Positions 1 through 8,666 of a stretch of DNA of 64,000 bases are shown here, one piece after another. This stretch comes from JAEZHK01 sp964575255 (GTDB lineage: Bacteria; Bacillota; Clostridia; Christensenellales; Aristaeellaceae), in contig CAZNPZ010000003.1 in NCBI GenBank assembly GCA_964575255.1, forward strand, positions 1 through 64,000. Direction: 5' to 3'. The notes beneath the pieces are model-generated. The model saw only the letters and a list, made by a program, of their open reading frames with translations. It was not told the origin of the DNA and made no database searches. The translations under genes and the position numbers were made by a program. The first letter of the stretch is position 1; each line of letters opens with the position of its first letter.

Positions 1-177
1 GCCTTTTTTCTTCGTTCCTCCTTCCTCAAATTCCACGCCGCTTGGGACAAGCTCGAAGATATTCTTCGGTATGCAACCGCCGCATCGGCCGCGTGCGCCG
101 AGTCTCCGCTGTCGGTTGGCTTTGATCCGGAACGAGCGCTTTCACTCATGGAAAGTGTCACCATCAGCTGTATTTAG
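1..177 (+). CDS. C-terminal end of an unidentified protein (partial)
   Basis: An open frame enters from the left edge and stops at TAG 175-177, giving the last 58 residues of a protein. The tail is mixed hydrophobic and charged, with a FHAAWDKLEDIL stretch, and I recognise no domain. It lies 17 bp upstream of the aldolase on the same strand, so it is probably the preceding gene of the same sugar-degradation operon. An isomerase would fit between transport and the kinase/aldolase, but that is context only. Confidence 0.55.
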   Translation, partial: AFFLRSSFLKFHAAWDKLEDILRYATAASAACAESPLSVGFDPERALSLMESVTISCI

Positions 178-194
178 ACAAAGGGGGAACCGTT

Positions 195-809
195 GTGTCC
201 AATCTTTCTTACATTGAAATGCGCGAAGAGATGTGCGTTGTTGCCCGGATGATGTGGGAACGCAGGCTTACCAATGCAGCCGGAGGCAATTTTGCCGTCC
301 GAGTTGATGAGAATCGAATCCTGAGTACGCCTTCGATGATGTCTGAAAACAAGCATTGTCAGTTGAAGCCTGAGGATATGCTGTTGATCGATTATGAAGA
401 AAACATACTGGAGGGGAATGGAAAGCTATCGAGGGAAACCAATATGCACATTCTCTTGCTTTCCAGATTCCAGAACATCGGTGCGACCATCCATGCGCAT
501 CCCTTTTATTGCATGCCATATGTGGCGTTTTCTCGCCCGATTCCCAACGTAACCGAAGCAACAAAAGGCCGCGGATATGTAGATTGCATACCGTACTCGA
601 AGGCCTACAGCCAAGAACTGGCGGATAATGTGTATGCTTATTTTGACTCCAGGCGTGAGTTGGCGGAGAGAAAGCCGATCGCTTGCATCCTGCCCACGCA
701 CGGTGTGGTCGTATCCGGCCCTTCCATATATATGGCATACAGCATGCTTGAGCGGATTGAGGCGGATGCTTTTTGCGGGATTGCGAAGTCCCTGCTTCCG
801 GATGTATGA
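195..809 (+). CDS. class II aldolase/adducin family protein (sugar-phosphate aldolase)
   Basis: 204 residues, the usual length of fuculose/rhamnulose-type class II aldolases, which cleave ketose 1-phosphates to DHAP and an aldehyde in the cytoplasm using zinc. The zinc histidines are visible in IHAHP near residue 97 and in PTHGVVVSG near residue 169. TNAAGGNFAVR near residue 27 is the usual phosphate-binding region. The start is GTG 195 behind AAGGGGG. Its stop overlaps the kinase start as ATGA (806-809), so the two are translationally coupled. The exact substrate (rhamnulose, fuculose or another 1-phosphate) cannot be read from the sequence. Confidence 0.85.
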   Translation: MSNLSYIEMREEMCVVARMMWERRLTNAAGGNFAVRVDENRILSTPSMMSENKHCQLKPEDMLLIDYEENILEGNGKLSRETNMHILLLSRFQNIGATIHAHPFYCMPYVAFSRPIPNVTEATKGRGYVDCIPYSKAYSQELADNVYAYFDSRRELAERKPIACILPTHGVVVSGPSIYMAYSMLERIEADAFCGIAKSLLPDV

Positions 810-2275
810 ACATGCGATGCGTTGCGTTTGACCTTGGTGCGAGCAGTGGCAAGCTGTTTTGCGGTCAATTCAACGGGGAACGTCTGTCGCTCGAGCCCGT
901 TTACAGTTTCAAAAATGGCATCGTTCAGTTGGGCAATTCCATGTATTGGGATTTTCTTGAGATCTATCGCCAACTGACGTTGGGCCTGCGCATGGCGGCG
1001 AAAGACGAAACTCCCGACTCGCTGGGAATTGATAGCTTCAACAACGATTTTTCACTGATCAGTCAGACGGGCGATTTGCTTTGCCCGGTCCGATCGTATC
1101 GAGACAACCGTACTGAATTGCTGCGTGATAAAATCTACCGCCGCATGTCTGCGCACGATCTGTACATGCAAACCGGCAACCAGATAGCGCCTTTTAATAC
1201 GCTGATGCAGTTGGCTGCGATGATCGAATCTGGGCAGCGGTACCTGCTGGAAGGAGCGGATCGGTTTTTCCATGTGCCGGATTTGCTGGCCTATTACCTG
1301 ATCGGCGAGAAGGCAACCGAGTTCACGCTTGCGGCGGAGACGCAGTTAATGAACCTTAAGACTCACGAATGGCTTGACGATGTAATAGAGGCATTTGATA
1401 TACCACGCCACATATTTGGAAATGTGGTTGAGCCTGGAACCAAACTCGGCAAATTAAGCCCGCAGTTCTGTGCTCAGACAGGTCTTGCATCTATGGAGTT
1501 TATTTCTGTCTGCGAGCATGATACGGCCTCGGCTTTTCTTGCCGCGCCTGTAGATAGGGACAGTGTGCTGATCTCAAGCGGTACGTGGAGCTTGGTTGGA
1601 ATCGAAACCGACGAGCCGGTTATCACGGAATATGGCTATCAGTGCAATATCGCAAACGAAGGCAGCATACCGGGGCATCACCGGCTTTTATGCAATGTTA
1701 TGGGATCTTGGATTATTCAGGAGTTGATGAATGATTTTGCTAGCCGGGGGATGTTGTTTGACTACGCTCAAGTTGTCCAGCTAGCGCTAAACGCGAAGGC
1801 GTTCCAATACCTGATTGATGTGGATGACCATACGTTTTTTTCGCCTGGGAATATGGCGGAAAAGATAAGACGGAAATGTAAGATGCATTACGGCAGGACG
1901 CCTGAGATGCCCGGCGAATTCTTTCGATGCGTATATGAATCGCTCGCGATAAAGTATCGGCTAACGATAGAGAAGTTGGAAACCATAACAGATCGAAAAC
2001 TGAGCTCCATCCACATCATCGGAGGAGGAGCGCGTGATGCGGTGGGGAATCAGTTCACGGCAAGCGCGTGCGCCCGACCCGTTATATCCGGGCCTTTTGA
2101 CGCGACGGCAGTAGGTAATATTCTGATTCAGCTAATTTCTCTTGGCAAACTGACGAACGTTGAGGAAGGCCGTGATTTGGTTTCACGTTCATTCCCGGTT
2201 GCGCGGTATTATCCTCAGGGCAGGGAGGAATGGGACGAGCAATATCAATTATTCAAAGAACGTTTTGGGTATTAA
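806..2275 (+). CDS. rhaB: FGGY-family sugar kinase, rhamnulokinase-like
   Basis: 489 residues. FGGY kinases phosphorylate sugars with ATP using two actin-like domains. The N-terminal phosphate loop is FDLGASSGK (residues 7-15). GIDSFNNDF is the active-site aspartate region, where rhamnulokinases usually read DSWGVDF. SGTWSLVG and IGGGARDAVGNQ are the C-terminal substrate and adenosine regions, and the latter matches RhaB-type proteins. ATG 806 is chosen because it overlaps the aldolase stop. The aldolase neighbour supports phosphorylation of a keto-deoxysugar before cleavage. The altered DSWG motif leaves room for a substrate other than L-rhamnulose. Confidence 0.75.
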   Translation: MNMRCVAFDLGASSGKLFCGQFNGERLSLEPVYSFKNGIVQLGNSMYWDFLEIYRQLTLGLRMAAKDETPDSLGIDSFNNDFSLISQTGDLLCPVRSYRDNRTELLRDKIYRRMSAHDLYMQTGNQIAPFNTLMQLAAMIESGQRYLLEGADRFFHVPDLLAYYLIGEKATEFTLAAETQLMNLKTHEWLDDVIEAFDIPRHIFGNVVEPGTKLGKLSPQFCAQTGLASMEFISVCEHDTASAFLAAPVDRDSVLISSGTWSLVGIETDEPVITEYGYQCNIANEGSIPGHHRLLCNVMGSWIIQELMNDFASRGMLFDYAQVVQLALNAKAFQYLIDVDDHTFFSPGNMAEKIRRKCKMHYGRTPEMPGEFFRCVYESLAIKYRLTIEKLETITDRKLSSIHIIGGGARDAVGNQFTASACARPVISGPFDATAVGNILIQLISLGKLTNVEEGRDLVSRSFPVARYYPQGREEWDEQYQLFKERFGY

Positions 2276-2413
2276 AGAGTCTACAGCAGGGAGCGCCCGC
2301 ACCGGGGCTACAGAAACCGAGGCAAGCGCCCCTACGACACGATCCTGGAATTTGCTGGCAGGCAGGACTCTGATCTACGCAACCCGAATGAGAAACCGGC
2401 GGGCAAGGGCTGA
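2276..2413 (+). mobile_element. remnant of an IS481-like transposase C-terminus
   Basis: Immediately after the kinase stop, a 45-codon open frame ending at TGA 2411 encodes RERPHRGYRNRGKRPYDTI and a short tail. RERPHxGY is the typical C-terminal signature of IS481/IS3-type DDE integrase domains (YNxERPHxGY). No start codon, upstream catalytic domain or terminal repeats are visible, so only the last part of the gene survives. Its junction with the TAA of the kinase suggests that an insertion or deletion has removed whatever followed rhaB. Confidence 0.65.
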
Positions 2414-2494
2414 CCGCAGGGGCCTGCGGTCAGCCGCCGCCCCCATCGTACCCCCGGTTCCCTGTCAAGGTCGGGTCGTATTTGCTCCGCAAAT

Positions 2495-2648
2495 CTCCAC
2501 CATCCAGCGCGGCAGGCGGGGATTACGGAGCAGACGTACTACCTACGGAGGCATGAACACAGAGGATGCGAAGCGATTGAAGGCGCTGGAAAAGGAGAAC
2601 GCGCGGCGCAAGCAGTTTGTAACGCACGCAACTAACGATCATGTCTGA
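2495..2648 (+). mobile_element. remnant of an IS3-family OrfA (two frames)
   Basis: ARQAGITEQTYY is encoded up to 2542. After a frame change, YGGMNTEDAKRLKALEKENA follows from 2544. Intact IS3 OrfA proteins read GITEQTYYRWRKEYGGM followed by AKRLKELEKENARL, so about five codons (RWRKE) are deleted and the frame is broken. The leucine-zipper part diverges after about 2610 and ends at TGA 2646. It is a dead fragment of an insertion sequence different from the one just upstream, and no inverted repeats are seen. From here to the dihydrouridine synthase I see nothing else. Confidence 0.7.
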
Positions 2649-2748
2649 CAAATTCAAAGCATCGAATGTCAAGGGATACGCCTTCGGCGTGCAATGCAGC
2701 GTTACGTTGAGACCCGACGCGACGATGCGATAATGTTCCAAATTGGTA

Positions 2749-3687
2749 TTACCCTATATCCAATTCGCGGAACAGCGACGAAACCGCTTCCTCATACTCG
2801 CGTAAAGACTGCGACTTTTTGATCCGCTTGGCATGCTTCGCACCGTCGCGGAAAACCACGATCATGTAGTTCCAGAGTTCCTTCATTTTGAATAGAACAT
2901 TCCTGTCCCCGGAGAGCAGCCCTTTGTACTCGTCAAGGACTTGATCGTGAAAACGCTTCAGCAGATGCTTGTCGAGTTTGATCCTGAATAATACTTCATT
3001 GACAAGACCCGGATTTATCAGTAACCCTCTTCCCAGCATGACCGTTTCCACACCCGGATTCGCGGCTGAAAAACGATCGATGTCCTCCAATGTAAAAAGA
3101 TTGCCATTATAGCAGACTGGGATTTTGCTTTTTGAGAAGGCCTCAGAAAAAGCATCCATATTCGGTGTATTTCTATAATAATCCGCTTGAACCCTGGGGT
3201 GTATGATCAGTTCTTCAATGGGGTATTTGTTGTATATTTCCATCAGTTCTTGAAACTCCTCCGGTCTGTCCTTGCCAAGCCTTGTTTTTATGGATATTTT
3301 CGTCACCGGGTGATCGAAAATTTTCTGAAGGAATGTGTCCAATTCCGCTCTTTTTGCTAGGAATCCCGAACCTCTGCCTTTTGAGACGACGGTTCCTGAC
3401 GGACAGCCCAAATTCAAATTGATCTCAGAATACCCCAGTTGCCGGATTCTCTTAGCCGTATGGATGAAATCATCCGCATTGTTGGTTAATAATTGAGGAA
3501 TCAGAACGATCCCCCGGTTGTTCTCCGGCAAAATGTCATTCATAGCGCGGGCTTTGAAATTGTCATGCTGATTGGCAAAAATGAACGGTGAGAAGTATTT
3601 CTCGATTCCGTTTGGAAAGAAAGCGTGATGGGCGTTCCGATAGACGTATCCGGTCAAACCTTCCATAGGCGCGAAGTAGAATTTCAT
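2749..3687 (-). CDS. dus: tRNA-dihydrouridine synthase
   Basis: 312 residues of an FMN-dependent TIM barrel that reduces uridine to dihydrouridine in tRNA. The N-terminus KFYFAPMEGLTGYVYR is the family's FMN entry motif. INLNLGCPSG holds the catalytic cysteine and SIKTRLG the FMN-phosphate region. CYNGNLFTLED and VMLGRGLLINPGL are the later barrel strands. ATG 3687 is chosen because MKFYFAP is the normal beginning, and the 39 residues upstream in the open frame look like noise. It is monocistronic and convergent with the IS-scarred end of the kinase operon. Confidence 0.92.
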   Translation of the reverse strand: MKFYFAPMEGLTGYVYRNAHHAFFPNGIEKYFSPFIFANQHDNFKARAMNDILPENNRGIVLIPQLLTNNADDFIHTAKRIRQLGYSEINLNLGCPSGTVVSKGRGSGFLAKRAELDTFLQKIFDHPVTKISIKTRLGKDRPEEFQELMEIYNKYPIEELIIHPRVQADYYRNTPNMDAFSEAFSKSKIPVCYNGNLFTLEDIDRFSAANPGVETVMLGRGLLINPGLVNEVLFRIKLDKHLLKRFHDQVLDEYKGLLSGDRNVLFKMKELWNYMIVVFRDGAKHAKRIKKSQSLREYEEAVSSLFRELDIG

Positions 3688-3907
3688 ATGTTTATCAAGC
3701 TCCCAACAAGCAATCCGATCCGGCGACAGCGTCCGCCTGCCCGGCGCAACGCGCTCCGCCTGACCGATTGTACTGCTTTGCGGCATGGCAGTCAAGCCGC
3801 ACATCGCGCGCTGATCCGGCAGCTTGGAAAACGCCGTTCTATGGCGATACCATCAGCGCAACAAAGAATTGACAGGCCGATGCTCAGAACACACGGTTTT
3901 CCGGGTC

Positions 3908-3936
3908 TTGTTTCCAAGTACCGAACAGCGTATAAT
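3908..3936 (+). promoter_or_regulatory. sigma-A-type promoter for the XRE-cupin operon
   Basis: TTGTTT (3908-3913), a 17-bp spacer and a perfect TATAAT (3931-3936), pointing at the regulator gene about 55 bp downstream. The rest of the 3688-3995 gap shows no gene and no strong hairpin. Confidence 0.7.
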
Positions 3937-3995
3937 GCAAGGAAAGACAATCGACGGGGGATTCGTTTCGCGTCGAAACGGATGGAGGTATGGGT

Positions 3996-4544
3996 TTGAA
4001 CAACTTCACAAAGCAGATCCCCGCCCGCATTCTGGAAATGCGGGAGATCCTTGGCCTTTCGGTTCAAGAGATGGTCGATAAGCTGGGCGTCACGTCCGAA
4101 CAGTACATCGGCTATGAGAATGGCAGCGAGGACATCCCGATCTCCATGCTTTATGAGATCGCCGGCATTTTCAAAGTGGATTTCAATGTGTTGCTCATGG
4201 GGGAAGAGGCCCGGATGAGAACCGCTTCGGTGGTTCGCTCAGGGCAGGGGAAAGCCGTCGAGCGGTTTGAAGGATATTCGTACCGCAGCCTGGCGAACAA
4301 CTTCATCGGCAGGGCCATGGAACCGCTTCTGGTGGAACTCCGCCCCAAAGAGGAGGCGCCCAAGCCGGTCATGCACACCGGGCAGGAGTTTAATCTGGTG
4401 CTGAGCGGAACCGTCGTGATCAGCGTGGGCAAGACCGAATATACCCTGAATGCGGGAGACGCGATTTATTTCGATCCGATGCTGCCGCATTATCAGGTCG
4501 CAAAAGATACAGACGCAAAATTCCTGACGGTAATCTGTCAGTGA
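3996..4544 (+). CDS. XRE-family transcriptional regulator with C-terminal cupin domain
   Basis: About 182 residues. Residues 7-65 form a lambda-repressor-like helix-turn-helix (LGLSVQEMVDKLGVTSEQYIGYENG). Residues 100-182 form a small cupin sensor (VMHTGQEFNLVLSGTVVISVG, then LNAGDAIYFDPMLPHY). An upstream ATG at 3990 sits one base after GGAGG, too close to work well. TTG 3996 has a 7-base spacing, so I favour it. It lies 7 bp upstream of an acyl-CoA synthetase gene. This regulator-ligase pairing is recurrent in Clostridia, and the cupin probably senses the acid or CoA ester handled by the ligase. Confidence 0.85.
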   Translation: MNNFTKQIPARILEMREILGLSVQEMVDKLGVTSEQYIGYENGSEDIPISMLYEIAGIFKVDFNVLLMGEEARMRTASVVRSGQGKAVERFEGYSYRSLANNFIGRAMEPLLVELRPKEEAPKPVMHTGQEFNLVLSGTVVISVGKTEYTLNAGDAIYFDPMLPHYQVAKDTDAKFLTVICQ

Positions 4545-4551
4545 GGAGAGA

Positions 4552-6219
4552 ATGGATTTGATGAATCCCATCCTGAGCACCTATGTGCCCAAACTCGACT
4601 TTGATTCCTATGAGGATTTTTTCCACAACTACAAGGTGAACGTCCCGGAGGACTTCAACTTTGGCTATGACGTCGTGGATCGTTGGGCAAGCCTTGAGCC
4701 GAACAAACTGGCCTTGCGCTGGTGTAACGACGATTTTGAAGTGAAGGAATTCTCTTTCTCGGAGGCGAGGGCGCTTTCAAACCGGGCCGCGAACGCTTTG
4801 AAACTGGCCGGGATCAAAAAGGGCGACATCGTCATGCTGATTCTCAAGCAGCGCCCGGAAGCGTGGTGGTGCATCACCGCACTCAGTAAACTCGGCGCGA
4901 TCTGCATCCCCGGCACGTATCAGCTGACCAAAAAGGATATTGTTTACCGCTGCAACCTCGCGAAAATCAAGATGATCGTTACGGTGGACGATGCCGAATT
5001 GATCGAGAAGATCAACCAGGCGCGGCCCGAATGCCCGTCCCTTGAGATTCTGGCGAGCGTGGGCGAACACCCTGTGCCGGAATACATCCATTTCCGCGAG
5101 GCGGTTGCGAACGCATCTCCGGAGTTTGACCGGATTCCCAACAAGGTTACCGAGCCCAACCTGATCTATTTTTCCAGCGGCACATCCGGGATGCCCAAGA
5201 TGGTGCTGCACGACCATTCGCTTGCGATCGGGCACATCGTAACGGCGTATTTTTGGCAGAAGGTTCAAAACAACACCGTTCACATGACCCAGACGGATTC
5301 GGGCTGGGCGAAGTTTGCGTGGGGCAAGATTTACGGGCAATGGATCTGCGGCGCCGCGATCGGCGCTTTCGATACGGTGAAGTTTACGCCGCAGACGCTT
5401 CTGAAAGCGATTCAGGTGCTTCATCCGACGACTTTCTGCGCCCCGCCCACGATTTATCGATACCTGATCAAAGAGGATCTGACCGGCGTGGACCTCAGCT
5501 TCATCAAACACTCCGGCACCGCGGGGGAACCGCTGAATCCGGAGGTTTACAACCAGATCAAGCAGAAAACGGGAATGGATTTGTACGAAGGGTTTGGGCA
5601 GACGGAAACCTCGGTTCTGCTCGCGAACTTTGGATGGGATCCCGTGAAGCCGGGTTCTATGGGAAAACCCTCCCCGCTGTACGGCATCAAGCTGATTGCG
5701 GAGGATGGAAGCGAATGCGACAACGGTGTGGTTGGCGCCATCTGCGTCACAGGCACGGACAGGAAGCACCCGACCGGCCTGTTCAAAGGCTACTATCTGG
5801 ACGAAGCGATTACTTCAGCGTGCTGGTCGAATGGCGTGTACAGTACCGGGGATATGGCGTGGCGGGATGACGACGGGTATTACTGGTTTGTTGGGCGCAA
5901 CGATGACGTCATCAAGTGTTCGGGGTATCGCATCGGCCCGTTTGAGGTTGAGAACGCGCTGCTGGAACACCCTTCCGTGCTGGAATGCGCGGTCACCGCG
6001 ACCCCCGACCCAGTTCGCGGGCAGGTTGTGAAGGCCACCATCGTGCTGGCCAAGGGATATACGGCGTCCGAGTCGCTGGTCAAAGAACTGCAGAACCATG
6101 TCAAGGGAGTAACCGCGCCCTACAAATACCCACGGGTGATTGAATTCGTTGAGGAGCTGCCCAAGACCATTTCCGGGAAAATCCGGAGAGTACAGATTCG
6201 CGAGAACGAGAACAGGTAA
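4552..6219 (+). CDS. acyl-CoA synthetase (AMP-forming, ANL superfamily)
   Basis: 555 residues, full length for medium-chain-type acyl-CoA synthetases, which activate a carboxylic acid with ATP and CoA. Motifs in order are YFSSGTSGMPKM (P-loop), YEGFGQTE (adenine binding), STGDMAWRDDDGYYWFVGR with IKCSGYRIGPFEVE (hinge and A8), and PKTISGKIRR with the catalytic lysine. It follows the XRE-cupin regulator by 7 bp. ATG 4552 has an AGGAG three bases upstream. ATG 4561 (MNPILS) has looser spacing and is a possible alternative. The acid substrate is not predictable from sequence alone. Confidence 0.9.
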   Translation: MDLMNPILSTYVPKLDFDSYEDFFHNYKVNVPEDFNFGYDVVDRWASLEPNKLALRWCNDDFEVKEFSFSEARALSNRAANALKLAGIKKGDIVMLILKQRPEAWWCITALSKLGAICIPGTYQLTKKDIVYRCNLAKIKMIVTVDDAELIEKINQARPECPSLEILASVGEHPVPEYIHFREAVANASPEFDRIPNKVTEPNLIYFSSGTSGMPKMVLHDHSLAIGHIVTAYFWQKVQNNTVHMTQTDSGWAKFAWGKIYGQWICGAAIGAFDTVKFTPQTLLKAIQVLHPTTFCAPPTIYRYLIKEDLTGVDLSFIKHSGTAGEPLNPEVYNQIKQKTGMDLYEGFGQTETSVLLANFGWDPVKPGSMGKPSPLYGIKLIAEDGSECDNGVVGAICVTGTDRKHPTGLFKGYYLDEAITSACWSNGVYSTGDMAWRDDDGYYWFVGRNDDVIKCSGYRIGPFEVENALLEHPSVLECAVTATPDPVRGQVVKATIVLAKGYTASESLVKELQNHVKGVTAPYKYPRVIEFVEELPKTISGKIRRVQIRENENR

Positions 6220-6317
6220 GTCCGCTTACGAAGCGTGATGACGTTGAGGGAGAACGCGAATACGTCTCCGCCGCTTCGGGCTTTCGCGACCGGAGGCAAA
6301 CGAGGATCATCAAACGG

Positions 6318-6344
6318 GAGGGCGTCGGGCTTGCCGATGCCCTC
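6318..6344 (+). terminator. possible terminator after the acyl-CoA synthetase
   Basis: GAGGGCGTCGG and CCGATGCCCTC form an 11-bp stem with one G-T pair and a short loop, about 100 bp after the synthetase stop. Only a weak pyrimidine run follows, so this is a tentative call. Confidence 0.4.
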
Positions 6345-6412
6345 TCCTCATATCGTCAAGACCATTAAGCTGACCATCATAATTGCATAGTTTTTTGCGA
6401 CCCACTTTATCG

Positions 6413-7243
6413 CTATACCAGCCTGCCGACCACCGGGAGGCCGCTCAGCGCCGAGTCGCCATGCCGCGCTCTGGCAAAATCAGCGGTCAGATCCCTCCCG
6501 GCGCTGTAGTCCTCGTGTTCACCGTCATGCCAGGCCGGTGAACTGGTCACGTCGTAGATAAGCCCTTCGTTGGCGATGTACGCCGGTCTGCCGTTTTTCC
6601 CATCGTAATTCGCCAATTGCTGTGGTGTCAGGTTCAGCGTGGGTGGGTCGGCGGAGGTCGGCATGGTTTCGTCTGATGATGCGCCCGTGAGGCCTCGAAG
6701 GGTTTCCCGGAAAAAACGCAGGTGCAGTTGCTCGTCCTTGATGATGCGCGTCAAAAGAGCGCGGACGGACGGGTTGGTCGTGGCCGCGGCGTGCCTTCTG
6801 TAGTTGGCGATGGCCTGCGTCTCGGCCTCGATGTCGGCCCTCAGCATCTCTGGAAGCGTCCTGGCGTAATTCACCAGTTTTCCATTCCAGAAGATCGAAC
6901 CGTTACCAAAAGTCGGGTTTCCGCCCAGCGCCAGAATGGCGTCGCCGAGCATGCCGAGGTGGCTCATTTCCACAATCCCGATCTGAAGGATTGCGTTGGC
7001 GAAGGACTCGTTGTCCGTGCTGAGGATGTTCTGGTAGATGTATTGCGAAACGGCGGTCATCTCACTGACCGCTCCGGCGTAGTCTTCCTTGAGCATTCGG
7101 ACTGTATTTGGATCCGAAGCCTTTGCCACCGTGGGATAGGGTTCGGAGTCCAGGTAAACCATGAGCCCCTGCCCGCTATTTTGATTGTCGGCGGAGGATT
7201 GACTCATCGCCAGAGTGACAGGCATATGTGTATCGGCATTCAA
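6413..7243 (-). CDS. ferritin-like protein fused to a cytochrome-b5-like domain
   Basis: About 276 residues. The first two thirds form a four-helix ferritin-like bundle with a full set of di-metal ligands: a glutamate in the first helix, VEMSH, a glutamate in DIEAETQ, and DEQLH. After a TSADPPTLN linker, the last ~70 residues (LTPQQLANYDGKNG, LIYDVTSSPAWHDGEH, AGRDLT, LPVVGRL) match the clostridial cytochrome-b5/steroid-binding-like fold. TTG 7243 has AAAGGGG eight bases upstream, whereas ATG 7285 has no good site. A role in peroxide or metal redox chemistry, with heme or a small ligand on the second domain, is inferred. The gene stands alone, divergent from a transporter operon. Confidence 0.75.
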   Translation of the reverse strand: MNADTHMPVTLAMSQSSADNQNSGQGLMVYLDSEPYPTVAKASDPNTVRMLKEDYAGAVSEMTAVSQYIYQNILSTDNESFANAILQIGIVEMSHLGMLGDAILALGGNPTFGNGSIFWNGKLVNYARTLPEMLRADIEAETQAIANYRRHAAATTNPSVRALLTRIIKDEQLHLRFFRETLRGLTGASSDETMPTSADPPTLNLTPQQLANYDGKNGRPAYIANEGLIYDVTSSPAWHDGEHEDYSAGRDLTADFARARHGDSALSGLPVVGRLV

Positions 7244-7360
7244 CACACCCACCCCTTTCTTCGGCAAGCGTATGCCCCGATTCAAGAAGATATGCGGCAG
7301 GCCTTTCCATTGTATTGTGAACGCTTATGCGCCGCGCCCAATCTGCGCATAATAGAAAAT

Positions 7361-7450
7361 TTTAAGTGTCTCTCATTTATGCCGCAAAATGTATTGACAA
7401 AAGTAATCATTCAGTATAAAATGAAAATAGAAGTTACTAAAACACTTAAA
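7361..7450. repeat. 9-bp inverted repeat flanking the transporter promoter
   Basis: TTTAAGTGT (7361-7369) and ACACTTAAA (7442-7450) are perfect inverted copies about 72 bp apart, one on each side of the promoter at 7394-7422. The placement suggests a regulator that binds both arms and loops the DNA, but no regulator gene in the window is obviously paired with it. Confidence 0.45.
7394..7422 (+). promoter_or_regulatory. consensus promoter of the first sugar transporter operon
   Basis: TTGACA (7394-7399), 17-bp spacer, TAAAAT (7417-7422). It lies about 95 bp upstream of the GTG start of the binding-protein gene and has no competing gene. Confidence 0.8.
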
Positions 7451-7516
7451 TAAACTTACTTTATGATTCGCTTGGCGGTACCTCAAAACCATTCATCAGG
7501 TAGGAGGGGATACACG

Positions 7517-8587
7517 GTGAGAAAGACTCTGGCGGTTATCATGGCTTTCGCACTCCTGGCGGTCTTCTGCATGGGCGTCCCGATCGCGGCCTTGGCAGAA
7601 TCGGGCGCCAAGACCTTCAAAGTTGCGTCCATAGACTGGACCAACGCGCACGGCTGGCGTTCAACCTACGACGCTCAGGTCAGGGAAGTTGCCGATCTGT
7701 ACATCCAGCAGGGCATCATCTCTGAGTTCCAGGCGCTTTGCCCGAACCAGGATCCCGCCATGGAGGTGCAGTATTTCAACCAGTGCATCAATGACGGCTA
7801 TGACATCATCCTGATCAACGCCGGCGGCAGCAGCGGGCTTGACGCGTGCTTCCAGAAGGCGAAGGAGAAGGGGATTATCGCCGTCCCGGTGGACAACATC
7901 TATCCTTTCCCCGACATCGTCGGCGTGCAGACCGATCAGACGGTCTGGGCCCAGACCAACTTTGACGCCATGGTGAAGCACTTCGGCGACAAAGAAGTCA
8001 ACGTGATCAACTTCAGCGGCATGCCCGGAACGACCGGGTCGGGCCTGCGCGGCGACATTTGGAACGCGGCCCTCAAGGCGCATCCCAACTTCAAGATCGT
8101 GTACCAGGGAGCGCATAGCTGGAGCGACGTTGAATCCAAGAAGCTGATGAGCGAAGTCATCGCCTCCGGCGTCAAGTACGATGCCATCCTGACCGAGGAA
8201 GCGTGCGTCGGCATTCTCCAGGCAATCCAGGAAGCCAACGCCCCCTATCCGGAATTCATGACCTCGGATGAAACCGTCGGCTACATCCGCATGCTGGACA
8301 AGATCAACGCGGACAAGCAGGTCATTGACTTCCAGGTCATCGAGAATCCTCCAGGAATCGGCGCCTCCGCCCTCAAGCTTGCGATCCGGATGGCTCAGGG
8401 CAAGGAATTCAAGGATGACGTGCTGAAGACGGACGCGAACGGCACCAAGGTTGCGTACTATACGCCCGTCTACACCGTTACGCCGGCCACCCTCAAAGAC
8501 GCGATCGCGAAGTGGAAAGATGCCGCGGATACCGATCAGATGTCCACCTACCTGACCGACGAGCAGGCGGATGCGTACTTCAAATAA
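7517..8587 (+). CDS. sugar ABC transporter substrate-binding protein (ribose/galactose type)
   Basis: 356 residues. The signal peptide has the hydrophobic core LAVIMAFALLAVF and a signal-peptidase I site after AALA. The cysteine at the end of the core is preceded by phenylalanine, so it is not a lipobox. The mature part is a periplasmic-binding-protein-4 type Venus flytrap (DIILINAGGSSGLDACFQKAKEKGI, VNVINFSGMPGTTGSG, YDAILTEEACVGILQAIQE). It captures a sugar or polyol for the ATPase and permeases downstream. GTG 7517 is chosen over ATG 7463 because AGGAGGGG lies 7 bases upstream and it begins the signal peptide. A structured repeat separates it from the ATPase gene. Confidence 0.88.
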   Translation: MRKTLAVIMAFALLAVFCMGVPIAALAESGAKTFKVASIDWTNAHGWRSTYDAQVREVADLYIQQGIISEFQALCPNQDPAMEVQYFNQCINDGYDIILINAGGSSGLDACFQKAKEKGIIAVPVDNIYPFPDIVGVQTDQTVWAQTNFDAMVKHFGDKEVNVINFSGMPGTTGSGLRGDIWNAALKAHPNFKIVYQGAHSWSDVESKKLMSEVIASGVKYDAILTEEACVGILQAIQEANAPYPEFMTSDETVGYIRMLDKINADKQVIDFQVIENPPGIGASALKLAIRMAQGKEFKDDVLKTDANGTKVAYYTPVYTVTPATLKDAIAKWKDAADTDQMSTYLTDEQADAYFK

Positions 8588-8666
8588 CGGTCGCGGTGCG
8601 GCGAGCGCCATGCGAAGCCGGTATGCCCGACAGGTGTGACGGCACAGGTTCATGAAGTCCCGTAGA

